Positions 1-8,486 of a stretch of DNA of 64,000 nt are shown one piece after another. Source of the stretch: Fibrobacter sp. UWH4 (GTDB taxonomy: Bacteria > Fibrobacterota > Fibrobacteria > Fibrobacterales > Fibrobacteraceae); assembly GCF_900142475.1 (NCBI RefSeq), contig NZ_FRAY01000005.1:248001-312000 (forward strand), given 5' to 3'. Position 1 is the stretch's first letter. The number at the start of each line of letters is the position of its first letter. The position numbers and the translations under genes were made by a program. The notes under the pieces were generated by a model. The model saw only the letters and a list, made by a program, of their open reading frames with translations, was not told the origin of the DNA and ran no database searches.

Positions 1-749
1 CTGTCACGAAACTCAAGGAATTCTTCGAAGGCTGGAAAATTGCGGTCGGTGCGGCGGACTCTTCGGCAAAGAAGAAGGCGGCGAAACCCACGGTGGCAGA
101 ACCGCAGCCGCTTTCGTTCTTGCGCAAGCCCGGCATTTACGTGGTGGACAAGGATATAACGCAGGCGAATATCTCGATGAACCAACCTTTCGTAAAGAGG
201 CCGCACGAAGATTACTACCCGGCGGCGGTGGCGAGTTTCATCTTGGGTGGCGGAAGTTTTACAAGCCGCCTGATGAACCGTGTCCGCAGCGACGAAGGCC
301 TTGCCTATAGCGTGTACAGTTCGGTCGGTAACGACTACCGCGATACGGCTATGGTGACGATTGCCTTGCAGACCAAGGTGGAATCGGTGGATTTCGCTCT
401 GAAGCTGATTCGCGAGGTAGTGCAGGAATTTGCCGAAAAAGGCCCCACCGAAGAAGAACTTTCGCAGGCGAAAAAGTCGCTGATCGAAAGTCTCCCTAGC
501 CTGTTCGATAGCCCCGAAGCGACCGCGACGATTTTTGCGAGAGGCGAACTTGTCGGGAAAACCTTCGACCATTATCTGGACTATGTCAAGGAAATCAATG
601 CCGTGACGGCGGACCAGGTGAAGGCGATGACCAAGAAATACTTTGACATGGACAAGATGACGGTCTCGATTGTGGCGCCCGTGGCGAAACTGGATGCCGT
701 GAAGCCGTTTACGGTAGTGCCGCTTGATAGCCTGGAGTTCAGGGATTGA
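1..749 (+). CDS. M16-family zinc metallopeptidase, C-terminal part (5' end off window)
   Basis: The reading frame is open from base 3, so this is the end of a gene that starts before the window. The protein shows the second M16 (insulinase/PqqL-like) domain: a glycine-rich stretch leading into RVRSDEGLAYSV, the conserved Arg...GLAYSV region of M16 C-terminal halves, followed by the helical EEELSQAKKSL segment. The HxxEH zinc motif of the N-terminal half would lie upstream and cannot be seen. A short Ala/Lys-rich, low-complexity linker (about bases 50-110) precedes the domain. The role is presumably envelope peptide degradation. The stop codon overlaps the start of the next gene, which suggests co-transcription. 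Confidence 0.85.
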   Translation, partial: VTKLKEFFEGWKIAVGAADSSAKKKAAKPTVAEPQPLSFLRKPGIYVVDKDITQANISMNQPFVKRPHEDYYPAAVASFILGGGSFTSRLMNRVRSDEGLAYSVYSSVGNDYRDTAMVTIALQTKVESVDFALKLIREVVQEFAEKGPTEEELSQAKKSLIESLPSLFDSPEATATIFARGELVGKTFDHYLDYVKEINAVTADQVKAMTKKYFDMDKMTVSIVAPVAKLDAVKPFTVVPLDSLEFRD

Positions 750-1810
750 TGTTTCGCTTTGTTCGACAGGTGATGCTAGCCTCTGTTGCGATGCTTATGG
801 GCGTTGTGGTGTCGCTAGCTGCGGACAATGCTGCGCGGACGGTGCCGGCGGATTCGCTTGCCAAGATGTGGGTCCATGACAACCTCCGGAAAAAACTGGG
901 CAACGACGACGACTTGCGTTCGCTCTGCTCGGGGCTCAAGATCTGCATGGACATTGACTACGAAGGCTGTTTCGAGGAAGACAAGAAACCCTGGCCGCAC
1001 CACAAGTACGACAAAGAATTCTGCGGCGTTTACAAGGAAGTGGAAAAACGCGGCTACTTGCCTAATCCCAAGGTCCCGATGGCGGCGGAAGTCTTTGCGA
1101 GGCTCGGACGGCGCTACCGTGCGGTCTATGTAAACGAGGGAACGCTTCCGCTCAACGAGGATGTCTTCAGGTACCTGTTTGACAATATGCCCTTTACGGC
1201 GCAACTGATCAACGCCTACCTGGATGAAAATTACACGCTTGAGTATACGCATCCGAACAGGCGTTTCTTTAACGGAAGCAACGGTCGCAGCCTTTCCGGG
1301 GAATTCTACTGGGCCCTGCAGGATAGCGCCGGAAAACGGCTCGGGATGCGCAACCTGTTCTTTGGTTACGGCCATGCGCATGTGCTCAAGTGGCAGTTGC
1401 ACGGAACGGCAATCGCGTATCTGGACATGGATCCCCTTCCGGGAAACAAGATTAAGTACAAATTAACTGCTATCGTGTTTCCGGCGAATTCGGTGCTGAA
1501 TTCCATTATGCAGATGAAGGTGTTCCGGAGTGTCGTGAACAGCAAAATCGACCATATTGTCGATGATATCAAGAAGGCTTCCAAGATGTACTTTAGCGGC
1601 AACAAGGAACCCATGCTGAAGAGTGCAGCCCTGAAATCTTCCGAGAATGTACAGTACGTGCTGGATTTTGAAGAGGTGGTCAACGGCGCCCATTGGGAAC
1701 TGGGCGACTTTGAACGTTTGCAGAAGGCCCGCAAGGAAAAGCGCAAGCAGGATATGCAGGCTGTGCCCATCATGGTAGACGACAATCAAATAATCAAGGA
1801 CAAGAAATGA
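749..1810 (+). CDS. Exported protein of unknown function
   Basis: About 353 residues. The ATG at 749 overlaps the upstream TGA; a TTG at 746 is also possible. The N-terminus has a signal peptide (VMLASVAMLMGVVVSLAA), so the product is probably periplasmic or outer-membrane-associated. Four or five cysteines cluster in residues 50-90, which could form disulfides. The C-terminus is lysine-rich and charged. I recognise no domain. The gene lies between an M16 peptidase and a TrmH-type methyltransferase with start/stop overlaps on both sides, so it is translationally coupled. Function cannot be assigned. Confidence 0.75.
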   Translation: MFRFVRQVMLASVAMLMGVVVSLAADNAARTVPADSLAKMWVHDNLRKKLGNDDDLRSLCSGLKICMDIDYEGCFEEDKKPWPHHKYDKEFCGVYKEVEKRGYLPNPKVPMAAEVFARLGRRYRAVYVNEGTLPLNEDVFRYLFDNMPFTAQLINAYLDENYTLEYTHPNRRFFNGSNGRSLSGEFYWALQDSAGKRLGMRNLFFGYGHAHVLKWQLHGTAIAYLDMDPLPGNKIKYKLTAIVFPANSVLNSIMQMKVFRSVVNSKIDHIVDDIKKASKMYFSGNKEPMLKSAALKSSENVQYVLDFEEVVNGAHWELGDFERLQKARKEKRKQDMQAVPIMVDDNQIIKDKK

Positions 1811-2466
1811 GCGAAGAAAGAGAATCGATGGAATCCCTGTTGGCGCGCGTAACGGAACGCCGCCGCGAACTTTTGACATCTGTGGTGGATCGTCGCACAA
1901 GGCATTTTTGCATGGTGCTGGAAGACCTGTTCGATCCGCACAACATTTCTGCCGTGATTCGAACCGCCGAAGTTTTTGGCCTTCAGGATGTCCACATTAT
2001 CGAAGAGGACAATGCCTACAGCGTGAACAAGTCCATTCTGAAGGGGTCCTACAAGTGGATGAGCCTGTACCTTTACAAGAAGCGTATGCTCTGCATGGAA
2101 AAGCTGCGTGCGAAGGGCTACAAGATTGCCGTGGCAAGCACCAATACGACCAACTCCGTTCTGGACTTGGACTTGAGCCAGCCTATGGCCTTTTACCTGG
2201 GAAGCGAATTCCACGGGAACCATCCCGATACGCTCGCCCATGCCGATTACGAGTTCAAGCTTCCGCAGTACGGCATTACCGAATCGATGAACGTGTCGGT
2301 GGCCGGTGGCGTGCTGATGACCTACCTCGATGTGTTCATGCAGAAGGAAGGCCGCGAGAAATTCCTGCTCAAGAAGGACGAGCGCGACGCCTTGCTGTGG
2401 GATTGGCTCGATCGCCATGTGAACGGCATCGAGAACAACAGCCCCATTACGCGGGTGGAAGAATAA
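1807..2466 (+). CDS. trmH: tRNA (guanosine-2'-O-)-methyltransferase, TrmH/SpoU family
   Basis: 219 residues, the usual TrmH size. The SPOUT motifs are visible in order: motif 1 with conserved Asn and Arg (PHNISAVIRTAE, about residues 43-54), motif 2 (GSEFHG, about 136-141) and motif 3 with the knot-forming ESMNVSVAGGV (about 160-170). Members use SAM to methylate the ribose 2'-OH, classically G18 of tRNA. Related SpoU enzymes act on rRNA, so the exact substrate is inferred. The start ATG overlaps the preceding stop (ATGA). A rho-independent terminator follows about 40 bases after the stop and closes the operon. Confidence 0.85.
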   Translation: MSEERESMESLLARVTERRRELLTSVVDRRTRHFCMVLEDLFDPHNISAVIRTAEVFGLQDVHIIEEDNAYSVNKSILKGSYKWMSLYLYKKRMLCMEKLRAKGYKIAVASTNTTNSVLDLDLSQPMAFYLGSEFHGNHPDTLAHADYEFKLPQYGITESMNVSVAGGVLMTYLDVFMQKEGREKFLLKKDERDALLWDWLDRHVNGIENNSPITRVEE

Positions 2467-2504
2467 TCCGTCTGTCCCGTTCGTAAAAATGCGATTTCAG
2501 CCTC

Positions 2505-2534
2505 AAAGCCCCCTTTTTAGAGGGCTTTTTTTCT
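2505..2534 (+). terminator. Rho-independent terminator after trmH
   Basis: The inverted repeat AAAGCCC / GGGCTTT (2505-2511 and 2522-2528) is followed by a run of T to about 2532. It separates trmH from the MCE gene. Confidence 0.8.
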
Positions 2535-2568
2535 GCGCTGTATACAAAAATGCTAGATTGCTTCACAA

Positions 2569-3489
2569 ATGAAAAAGTATACGGCTCTTTATTTTTCAGT
2601 CGGCCTAGTGGTCATACTGGCCCTTATCATTCTTGTTTTCGGAATTTTCTTTTTGAACGAGAAGGATCCACGGGAAACGTACAATACCTTCCATCTCCGT
2701 TTTACCCAGGTGAGTACTCTCGTTTTGGATGACCCCGTCAAGGTGAACGGCGTGAAACTCGGAAAGGTCGAGGCCATCGAACTTTCGGGACACCGCGTGG
2801 TGGTGACCATCCGCCTGCGTACCGACGTGAAAATTCCGAAGGATTCTGAAATCCGCGTGCAGAACATCGGCATCATGGGTGAACGCCAGATTGGCATTAT
2901 CCTGGGCGACCAGATGGAGTACTTTGCACCGGGCGATACCATTACGGGCCAGTTCGATGCGGGTATTGCCGAGGCGATTGGCCTTGCGGGCGAACTTTGC
3001 GACAGTACCAAGGTGCTTTTGGAATCGGTGAAACTTGCGCTTAACCAGACGATTGTGAATCCTGAATTCCAGGAAAGGTTCAAGACCCTGCTCGTGAAGG
3101 CGGAAACCCTGGAAGACCGTGCCATTACCATGCTGAATACGACGGATCCGCAGCTCAAGAAGAGCCTGCTGGGGCTGAACCAGGTGGTGGCGAAGGTCGA
3201 CGCCCTTTTAGACGGGGTGAAACCGCCCATCGACAATATGTTTGCCAATACCGACAAGGTGATGAGCGATGCCGACAAGCTGATCGGCGAACTCGAAGGC
3301 GTGACGAACCATTTGGATGAACTGATCGTCAAGGTTCAGACGAAGATTGAATCCAAGGACAATACGGTCGGCATCTTGCTGAACGACAGGACCTTGCATG
3401 ACGATTTGGTGAAGACGGTGCACTCGGCGGATAGTTTGGTACGCGTTATCCTGCACGACGGTCTCGATATCAATGTGGATTTGTTCTGA
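2569..3489 (+). CDS. MCE/MlaD-family lipid-transport substrate-binding protein
   Basis: 306 residues. One N-terminal membrane anchor (about residues 8-29, VGLVVILALIILVFGIFFL) is followed by an MCE domain (about 40-118) containing DPVKVNGVKLGKV and the beta-rich RVQNIGIMGERQIGI. The rest is a long helical/coiled-coil tail. Such proteins are anchored in the inner membrane and form rings that carry phospholipids or other lipids between membranes, working with an MlaE-like permease and MlaF-like ATPase. No such partners are in this window. It ends 7 bases before the HPr start and is probably co-transcribed with ptsH-ptsI. No clear ribosome binding site is seen. Confidence 0.82.
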   Translation: MKKYTALYFSVGLVVILALIILVFGIFFLNEKDPRETYNTFHLRFTQVSTLVLDDPVKVNGVKLGKVEAIELSGHRVVVTIRLRTDVKIPKDSEIRVQNIGIMGERQIGIILGDQMEYFAPGDTITGQFDAGIAEAIGLAGELCDSTKVLLESVKLALNQTIVNPEFQERFKTLLVKAETLEDRAITMLNTTDPQLKKSLLGLNQVVAKVDALLDGVKPPIDNMFANTDKVMSDADKLIGELEGVTNHLDELIVKVQTKIESKDNTVGILLNDRTLHDDLVKTVHSADSLVRVILHDGLDINVDLF

Positions 3490-3496
3490 GGAAAAA

Positions 3497-3769
3497 ATGA
3501 TAGAGAAAACACTGGTGGTGACAAACAAGTTGGGAATTCACGCTAGGCCGGCCGGAATGATCGTCGATATTACCGGTCAGGCGAAAAGCGACATCTCGAT
3601 TGTGTTCGAAGGCTCCAAGGCAAATGCAAAGAGCATCTTGAATGTGATGATGCTCGCCATTCCCGCTGGCTCCGAAGTCAAGTTCGAGATAGACGGCGAA
3701 GATGAAGAAAGCGTGGCTTCTCAGCTGGAAAGTCTGTTCAATGACCACTTCAACGAAGAACCCTGCTAG
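3497..3769 (+). CDS. ptsH: Phosphocarrier protein HPr
   Basis: 90 residues from the ATG at 3497, which has a GAGGAAAAA ribosome binding site. An upstream in-frame start would only add residues that overlap the MCE gene. The active-site His15 lies in GIHARPAG and a regulatory-type Ser46 in NAKSILNVM. HPr accepts phosphate from enzyme I and passes it to EII proteins or regulatory targets. No EII gene occurs in the window, so a regulatory rather than transport role is possible. It overlaps the start of ptsI. Confidence 0.93.
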   Translation: MIEKTLVVTNKLGIHARPAGMIVDITGQAKSDISIVFEGSKANAKSILNVMMLAIPAGSEVKFEIDGEDEESVASQLESLFNDHFNEEPC

Positions 3770-5561
3770 CAAGAAGGCTCCCGCCCGTATCGTGATGACG
3801 GGCGTGCCTGCGTCTCCGGGCTTTGCCATGGGACGCGTTTTTCCGGTAATCAACCGGAATATCTCGGTGGTGGAAGAAACATTGCCGGAAAGCCGTCTTG
3901 CCGACGAGGAACAGCTTTTCTTGAAGGCGATCCACAAGACGGTCAAGGAAGTTTCGCAGATCAAGGAAATTTCCGAAAGTCGCACCGGGATGAAGGATAG
4001 CCTCATCTTCGCGACTCACTTGATGATTTTGCAGGATCCCGTGTTGATTAACGGAATCCTTGATAAGGTCCGCAAGGAACACAAGAACGCTCGTTGGGCG
4101 GTTCACGTGGTGCTGGGTTCCTATATCGACCAGTTCGAAAAGGTCGATTCCCCGGCGATGCGCGACAAGGCGGCGGACCTGAGGGACGTGTACAACCGCT
4201 TGATGGCGGCGATGGAAGACTCCGGACCTGTGTTGGAGGATGAAGCTCGCGAAGACGGCATTATCCTTGTGGGCCATGAGTTGCTGCCGAGCCTTTTGAT
4301 GTCGATCAAGCCCGGCCAGGTGGCGGCGCTTGCGATGGATACCGGTGGCCGTACAAGCCATGTGGCGATTCTCGCGCGTTCGCTCCAGATACCCCTGGTG
4401 TCGGGTCTCCGTAATTTTGCCGCCCTGGTGAAATCCGGCGATACGGTCATTGTCGACGGTTCGAGCGGACAGGTCGTCATCAATCCGAACCAGGATGACG
4501 TCAATGATTTCCACGCCCGTCAGGAAGTCTTTGAACGGCAGCGTCGTGAACTGTTCACGATGCGCCAGCTGGAACCGATGACGCGCGATGGCAAGTATAT
4601 CACCTTGCACGCCAATATCGAACTTCCGTCTGAATCAGAAAAGGTGACGGATTTCGGTGCGACGGGTATCGGCCTTTACCGTTCTGAATTTTTGTTCCTG
4701 CGCAAGGATGCGCCGACTCAGGACGAACAGCGCGATGCCTACCGCTATATCCTCGAGACGATGTACCCGTGCCCCGTGACGATCCGTACATTGGATGCCG
4801 GTGGCGACAAGTTGGTGAATGGCATTACGGCGGTGAACGAGTCGAACCCGTTTATGGGGTGGCGCTCGATTCGCGTGTGTCTCGACCGCGAAGATATTTT
4901 CTGCACCCAGCTGAAGGCGTTGCTGCTTGCGAATACCAAGGGTAACCTGCGCTTGTTGTTGCCGATGATTTCGGGGATGACGGAACTCCGCCGTGCCCGC
5001 GCCTGCATCGAGAAAAGCCGCAAGGAACTCGAAGCCGAAGGCCACAAGGTCGCCAAGGTGAAGATGGGCGTGATGATCGAAGTCCCTGCCGCGGTGATGA
5101 TTGTGGACAAACTAGCGAAAGAGGTGGATTTCTTCAGCATCGGAACGAACGACCTGGTTCAGTTTACCTTGGCCGTGGACCGGACGAACGAATTGATTAC
5201 GGACATGTTCCAGCCGCACCATCCGGCAGTGCTCAGCATGATTTACCAGACGGTCCAGGCGGCACACCGCGAGGGAATTCCCGTGGCGGTTTGCGGCGAA
5301 ATGAGTGCGGACCCGATGAGCGTGCTGCTCTTGGTGGGACTCGGAGTCGATGAACTTTCGATGACGCCCTGGAGCGTGATGTCGACCAAGAAGATTATCC
5401 GTTCCATCAACTTCGAGGATGTGCGCGATTCGGCCCTTACGGTTTTGCAGATGGATGACGCCGAAAGCGTGAACAGCTATATGCACGGCAAGTATGCCCA
5501 GACGATTCGCGACCTGGGAATATCGAGCTTTGTGGGCCAGGTGGACAGTAGCAAAAAATGA
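3741..5561 (+). CDS. ptsI: Phosphoenolpyruvate-protein phosphotransferase (PTS enzyme I)
   Basis: About 606 residues from the ATG at 3741; an ATG at 3702 is an alternative and both overlap ptsH. The phospho-histidine motif TGGRTSHVAILARS lies near residue 200. The PEP-binding barrel shows GATGIGLYRSEFLFL, RTLDAGGDK, NPFMGWRSIR, MIEVPAAV, GTNDLVQFTLAVDR and the catalytic-cysteine segment VCGEMSADP. It transfers phosphate from PEP to HPr in the cytoplasm. Length and motifs are complete. Because no EII follows, the phosphoryl acceptor beyond HPr is unknown from this sequence. Confidence 0.93.
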   Translation: MTTSTKNPASKKAPARIVMTGVPASPGFAMGRVFPVINRNISVVEETLPESRLADEEQLFLKAIHKTVKEVSQIKEISESRTGMKDSLIFATHLMILQDPVLINGILDKVRKEHKNARWAVHVVLGSYIDQFEKVDSPAMRDKAADLRDVYNRLMAAMEDSGPVLEDEAREDGIILVGHELLPSLLMSIKPGQVAALAMDTGGRTSHVAILARSLQIPLVSGLRNFAALVKSGDTVIVDGSSGQVVINPNQDDVNDFHARQEVFERQRRELFTMRQLEPMTRDGKYITLHANIELPSESEKVTDFGATGIGLYRSEFLFLRKDAPTQDEQRDAYRYILETMYPCPVTIRTLDAGGDKLVNGITAVNESNPFMGWRSIRVCLDREDIFCTQLKALLLANTKGNLRLLLPMISGMTELRRARACIEKSRKELEAEGHKVAKVKMGVMIEVPAAVMIVDKLAKEVDFFSIGTNDLVQFTLAVDRTNELITDMFQPHHPAVLSMIYQTVQAAHREGIPVAVCGEMSADPMSVLLLVGLGVDELSMTPWSVMSTKKIIRSINFEDVRDSALTVLQMDDAESVNSYMHGKYAQTIRDLGISSFVGQVDSSKK

Positions 5562-5670
5562 TGCTGCCGTGCCTGCTTCCTTTGATAAACATTTCGATTG
5601 AATCGGAACTCCGTTCGTATATCGTGGCTGTCGGAGTCGCGTGTCGCCGGAAAAGACTTTAGGAGAAAAT

Positions 5671-8040
5671 ATGTGTAGGATTTTTTGTTTGGTTGTTTTT
5701 TTAAGTGTGCTCGCCCTGGCGGATTCGTCGAAGGTCGCGCCTGTTGCCCCTGCGGCTCCTAAGGAAAATGCCGTAGCGCCGCAGGGACCGCTCCCGTCGC
5801 AGACGACGGATAGCCTGATTGCGACGATGCCCCTGGCGCCCGTCGATCCGTATGCGGAACTGGAGCAGATTGCACCGGCGCATTTCCAGGACATGGTGGT
5901 GCGTCAGCAGCGCCTGAAAGCGATAAGCGAGGATGAGTCGCAGCCGAAGAACGTGCGCGACTTCGCCCGTGCGGCCCAGTTCTTTTACAAGGAACAGTGG
6001 GACAGTTCCTATGCGGCATACGATGTATTGCGAGGTCGCGATACGCTGTTGGACGGTGCGGTCATTCTCCGCATGGCAACGGCGAAGTTCAAGCTGGGCG
6101 ATTACAAGATGATGCGTTCCGCTTTGGCGGCCTATAAGAATTACGAGAAGGACGCCTCGTTTGACAGGGCGGCCTCCCGCCTGAGAATCGAGGCGGCAAT
6201 GGCGGATTCGACCTTGAGTGACCATGCCCATGCAGACTCGCTGAAGGCGTTCGTGGAAAAGTACCCGAAATCCGACGATGCGGCGGCTCTCCGTTACCGT
6301 TACGCGCAGTACCTGGAACAGTTCAAGCAACTGAAGGATGCCAAGCGCGTTTACCTGAAGCTCTTGACGAGTTCCTCGGTGTATAAGGATTCTGCGTTCA
6401 TGGCGATTCGCAGGCTCCGCAAGGTGCGCGGCGCCCCCGAGACTCTGGAAGAAAAGGTGGCGTATGCCAAGATGGCATGTGCGAAGGATAATGCAAACGA
6501 ATGCCTGACGCTGTTGGATTCGATTCGGATTCTGGATTCCCTGCTGATTACGCTTTCGCCGGAAGCGGCCCTCCCGCCTCCTGAAGATTCGTTGCAGAAA
6601 AATCTGCCGCCCAGTTCCCTGGATATGGCGACCCGTATCAACTTGTGGGAAAAACGCGCCGTGACACTGCGTACCTTGAAACGCGAAGAGGAATCGATCA
6701 AGCAGTTCAGGTTCCTGCTGGATTCCGTGGAAGCGCGGCCGCTGTGGATGCAGTCCATCTTGCGCCTTTACAGGAATAATGCCGGACGCTACGAAAAGGA
6801 AATCCGAGCGATGGATGCCGCGTTGCAGGATGCGAGCCAGTTCAGCAAGGAAAATGCGAACAACCTCTGGGTGAAGGGTTTTGAATACGAACAGAAGGAA
6901 AATTACGATAGCGCGATCGTCTGTTACAAGACGCTTTCCCATAAGCGCTTTAAGAACAACATAAAGAGACAATGGGCGAAGTTCCGTATCGGTTTTGTGT
7001 ACTTTAAGCAGGAAAAGTGGAACGAAGCCGTGGCGGCCTTTATCGATGCGAGCAAGGAACCGTTCCTGTGGAGCGGAAGCGGCGCCCGTATGTTCCTGGG
7101 CGATGCCTATATGAAGCTCGGCAAGGATTCCCTTGCCCGCGAAGCCTTCCTCGACTGTATCCGCGATTTTCCGCTGGCCTACTATGCGCACCGCAGCCGC
7201 CTGAAGTTGGTGGAATACGGATTGATGGCCGAGAAGGATGTCCCGTATGCGCACGGCGTGCTGATGGCGCCTGAACAGACTCTTGCTTGGGTGCGTGCCT
7301 CGCAGAAGGTCGGAAAACCCGACACGAGCTACAATGCGGAACGTTACAACAGAATCCGTACCCTGTTCCAGTACGGCTTTAGCGAACAGGCCTTTGCGCT
7401 TTACGACGAGGCCCGCAAGAAAAATGCGAAACGCCTGGATTTCTTGTACGAGTACGGCAAGCTTTTCTATGAAATGGGCGAGACTGCAGCGGGTTACCGC
7501 CTCGCTCGCCAGTTCCAGAACAACATCGATCGACGCCGCCTGATGGCGCCGCCCATCGACGTGCTGCATTACCTGTACCCGATTCCGTACAAGGAACAGG
7601 TCAAGTTCCATTCGGGCGAACGCATCGACCCGTTCTTCGTGTACAGCGTGATGCGCCAGGAATCGATTTTCAACTTCGAAATCATGTCGCCGGCAGGTGC
7701 TTGCGGGCTACTGCAGATTATGCCCGCGACCGGCAAGATGCTCGCCGGCAAGGAAGGCCTCGAAAACTTCGAACCGCGCCAGCTCTTTAATGCCTACATG
7801 AACATTCGCCTGGGAATTCGTTACTTGGTGGACTTGAAGGCCGAATACAACGACGACTATATGTACGTCCTCGGCAACTACAACGCTGGCCCCAAGCCCA
7901 CCAAACGCTGGCAGGCCGCCGGTGAGGGCAAACACTGGGATGTCCGCGCCGAAGAAATCAGCTACTGGGAAACCCGCGACTACGTGAAACGCGTCATGGG
8001 AAATTATTGGATATACCAGGAAATCTACGAAGGACTGTAG
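5671..8040 (+). CDS. Soluble lytic murein transglycosylase (Slt70-like)
   Basis: 789 residues from the ATG at 5671, which has an AGGAG site 5 bases upstream; the in-frame GTG at 5641 lies before that site. A signal peptide (residues 1-18) is followed by a Pro/Ala-rich linker, a long helical superhelix with TPR-like repeats (about 80-620) and a C-terminal SLT domain (about 650-789). That domain has the catalytic glutamate in MRQES, then SPAGACGLLQIMPATG and GNYNAGP. The enzyme cleaves peptidoglycan glycan strands to 1,6-anhydro products in the periplasm. A repeat-bounded element abuts its stop codon, so no normal terminator is seen. Confidence 0.9.
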   Translation: MCRIFCLVVFLSVLALADSSKVAPVAPAAPKENAVAPQGPLPSQTTDSLIATMPLAPVDPYAELEQIAPAHFQDMVVRQQRLKAISEDESQPKNVRDFARAAQFFYKEQWDSSYAAYDVLRGRDTLLDGAVILRMATAKFKLGDYKMMRSALAAYKNYEKDASFDRAASRLRIEAAMADSTLSDHAHADSLKAFVEKYPKSDDAAALRYRYAQYLEQFKQLKDAKRVYLKLLTSSSVYKDSAFMAIRRLRKVRGAPETLEEKVAYAKMACAKDNANECLTLLDSIRILDSLLITLSPEAALPPPEDSLQKNLPPSSLDMATRINLWEKRAVTLRTLKREEESIKQFRFLLDSVEARPLWMQSILRLYRNNAGRYEKEIRAMDAALQDASQFSKENANNLWVKGFEYEQKENYDSAIVCYKTLSHKRFKNNIKRQWAKFRIGFVYFKQEKWNEAVAAFIDASKEPFLWSGSGARMFLGDAYMKLGKDSLAREAFLDCIRDFPLAYYAHRSRLKLVEYGLMAEKDVPYAHGVLMAPEQTLAWVRASQKVGKPDTSYNAERYNRIRTLFQYGFSEQAFALYDEARKKNAKRLDFLYEYGKLFYEMGETAAGYRLARQFQNNIDRRRLMAPPIDVLHYLYPIPYKEQVKFHSGERIDPFFVYSVMRQESIFNFEIMSPAGACGLLQIMPATGKMLAGKEGLENFEPRQLFNAYMNIRLGIRYLVDLKAEYNDDYMYVLGNYNAGPKPTKRWQAAGEGKHWDVRAEEISYWETRDYVKRVMGNYWIYQEIYEGL

Positions 8041-8484
8041 CTTAGAGCTTAGAACTTAGAACTTAGAACTTAGAACATTCCTTCTTCTATATGCGTATGG
8101 AATCAAATTACAAGAAATTAATTGTTTGGCAAAAGGCGATGCAATTGACGACAGGTATTTATAGAAACGTGAAAAAATTACCAAAGGAAGAATTGTTTGC
8201 TTTGTCTGATCAAATGAGAAGGGCTGTAGTATCAATTCCCTCAAATATTGCAGAAGGTTGTGGTCGTCAGTCTCCTAATGAAATGTCCTATTTCTTACGA
8301 ATAGCAAGTGGATCCGCCTCAGAATTAGAAACACAATTGTTAATTTGCAAAAATCTAGGTTATTTAAATGATGAAGATTTAAAAGAATCTATGCCGTTGT
8401 TGAATGAAATCATAAGAATGCTTTCTCGACTAGGAAAAAGAACTGCTAAATCTCTAAGCTCTACCAACTAAGTTCTACCAACTA
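8041..8484 (+). mobile_element. Repeat-bounded element carrying a four-helix-bundle gene
   Basis: The left edge is a tandem 7-mer, CTTAGAG followed by four CTTAGAA (8041-8075), starting directly after the slt stop codon. The right edge (8454-8484) carries, on the opposite strand, two copies of TTGGTAGARCTTAG, so the edges are inverted relative to each other. The right repeat encodes the last residues and stop of the enclosed gene. A similar pair of edges without a gene occurs at 40069-40137. Mobility is inferred from the architecture; no transposase is present. Confidence 0.55.
8091..8471 (+). CDS. Four-helix-bundle protein (23S rRNA intervening-sequence / S23 family)
   Basis: 126 residues, helical, with the family signature: WQKAMQLTTGIYR near the N-terminus, then LSDQMRRAVVSIPSNIAEG, then a helix around SASELETQLLICKNLGY. 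The family is known from proteins encoded in 23S rRNA intervening sequences and is related in fold to the Avd accessory protein of diversity-generating retroelements; its biochemical role is not established. It is AT-rich compared with both neighbours and lacks a clear ribosome binding site. ATG 8091 or 8097 could be the start. The final LSSTN and the stop are read from the flanking repeat. No rRNA gene or reverse transcriptase is near. Confidence 0.85.
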   Translation: MRMESNYKKLIVWQKAMQLTTGIYRNVKKLPKEELFALSDQMRRAVVSIPSNIAEGCGRQSPNEMSYFLRIASGSASELETQLLICKNLGYLNDEDLKESMPLLNEIIRMLSRLGKRTAKSLSSTN

Positions 8485-8486
8485 CT

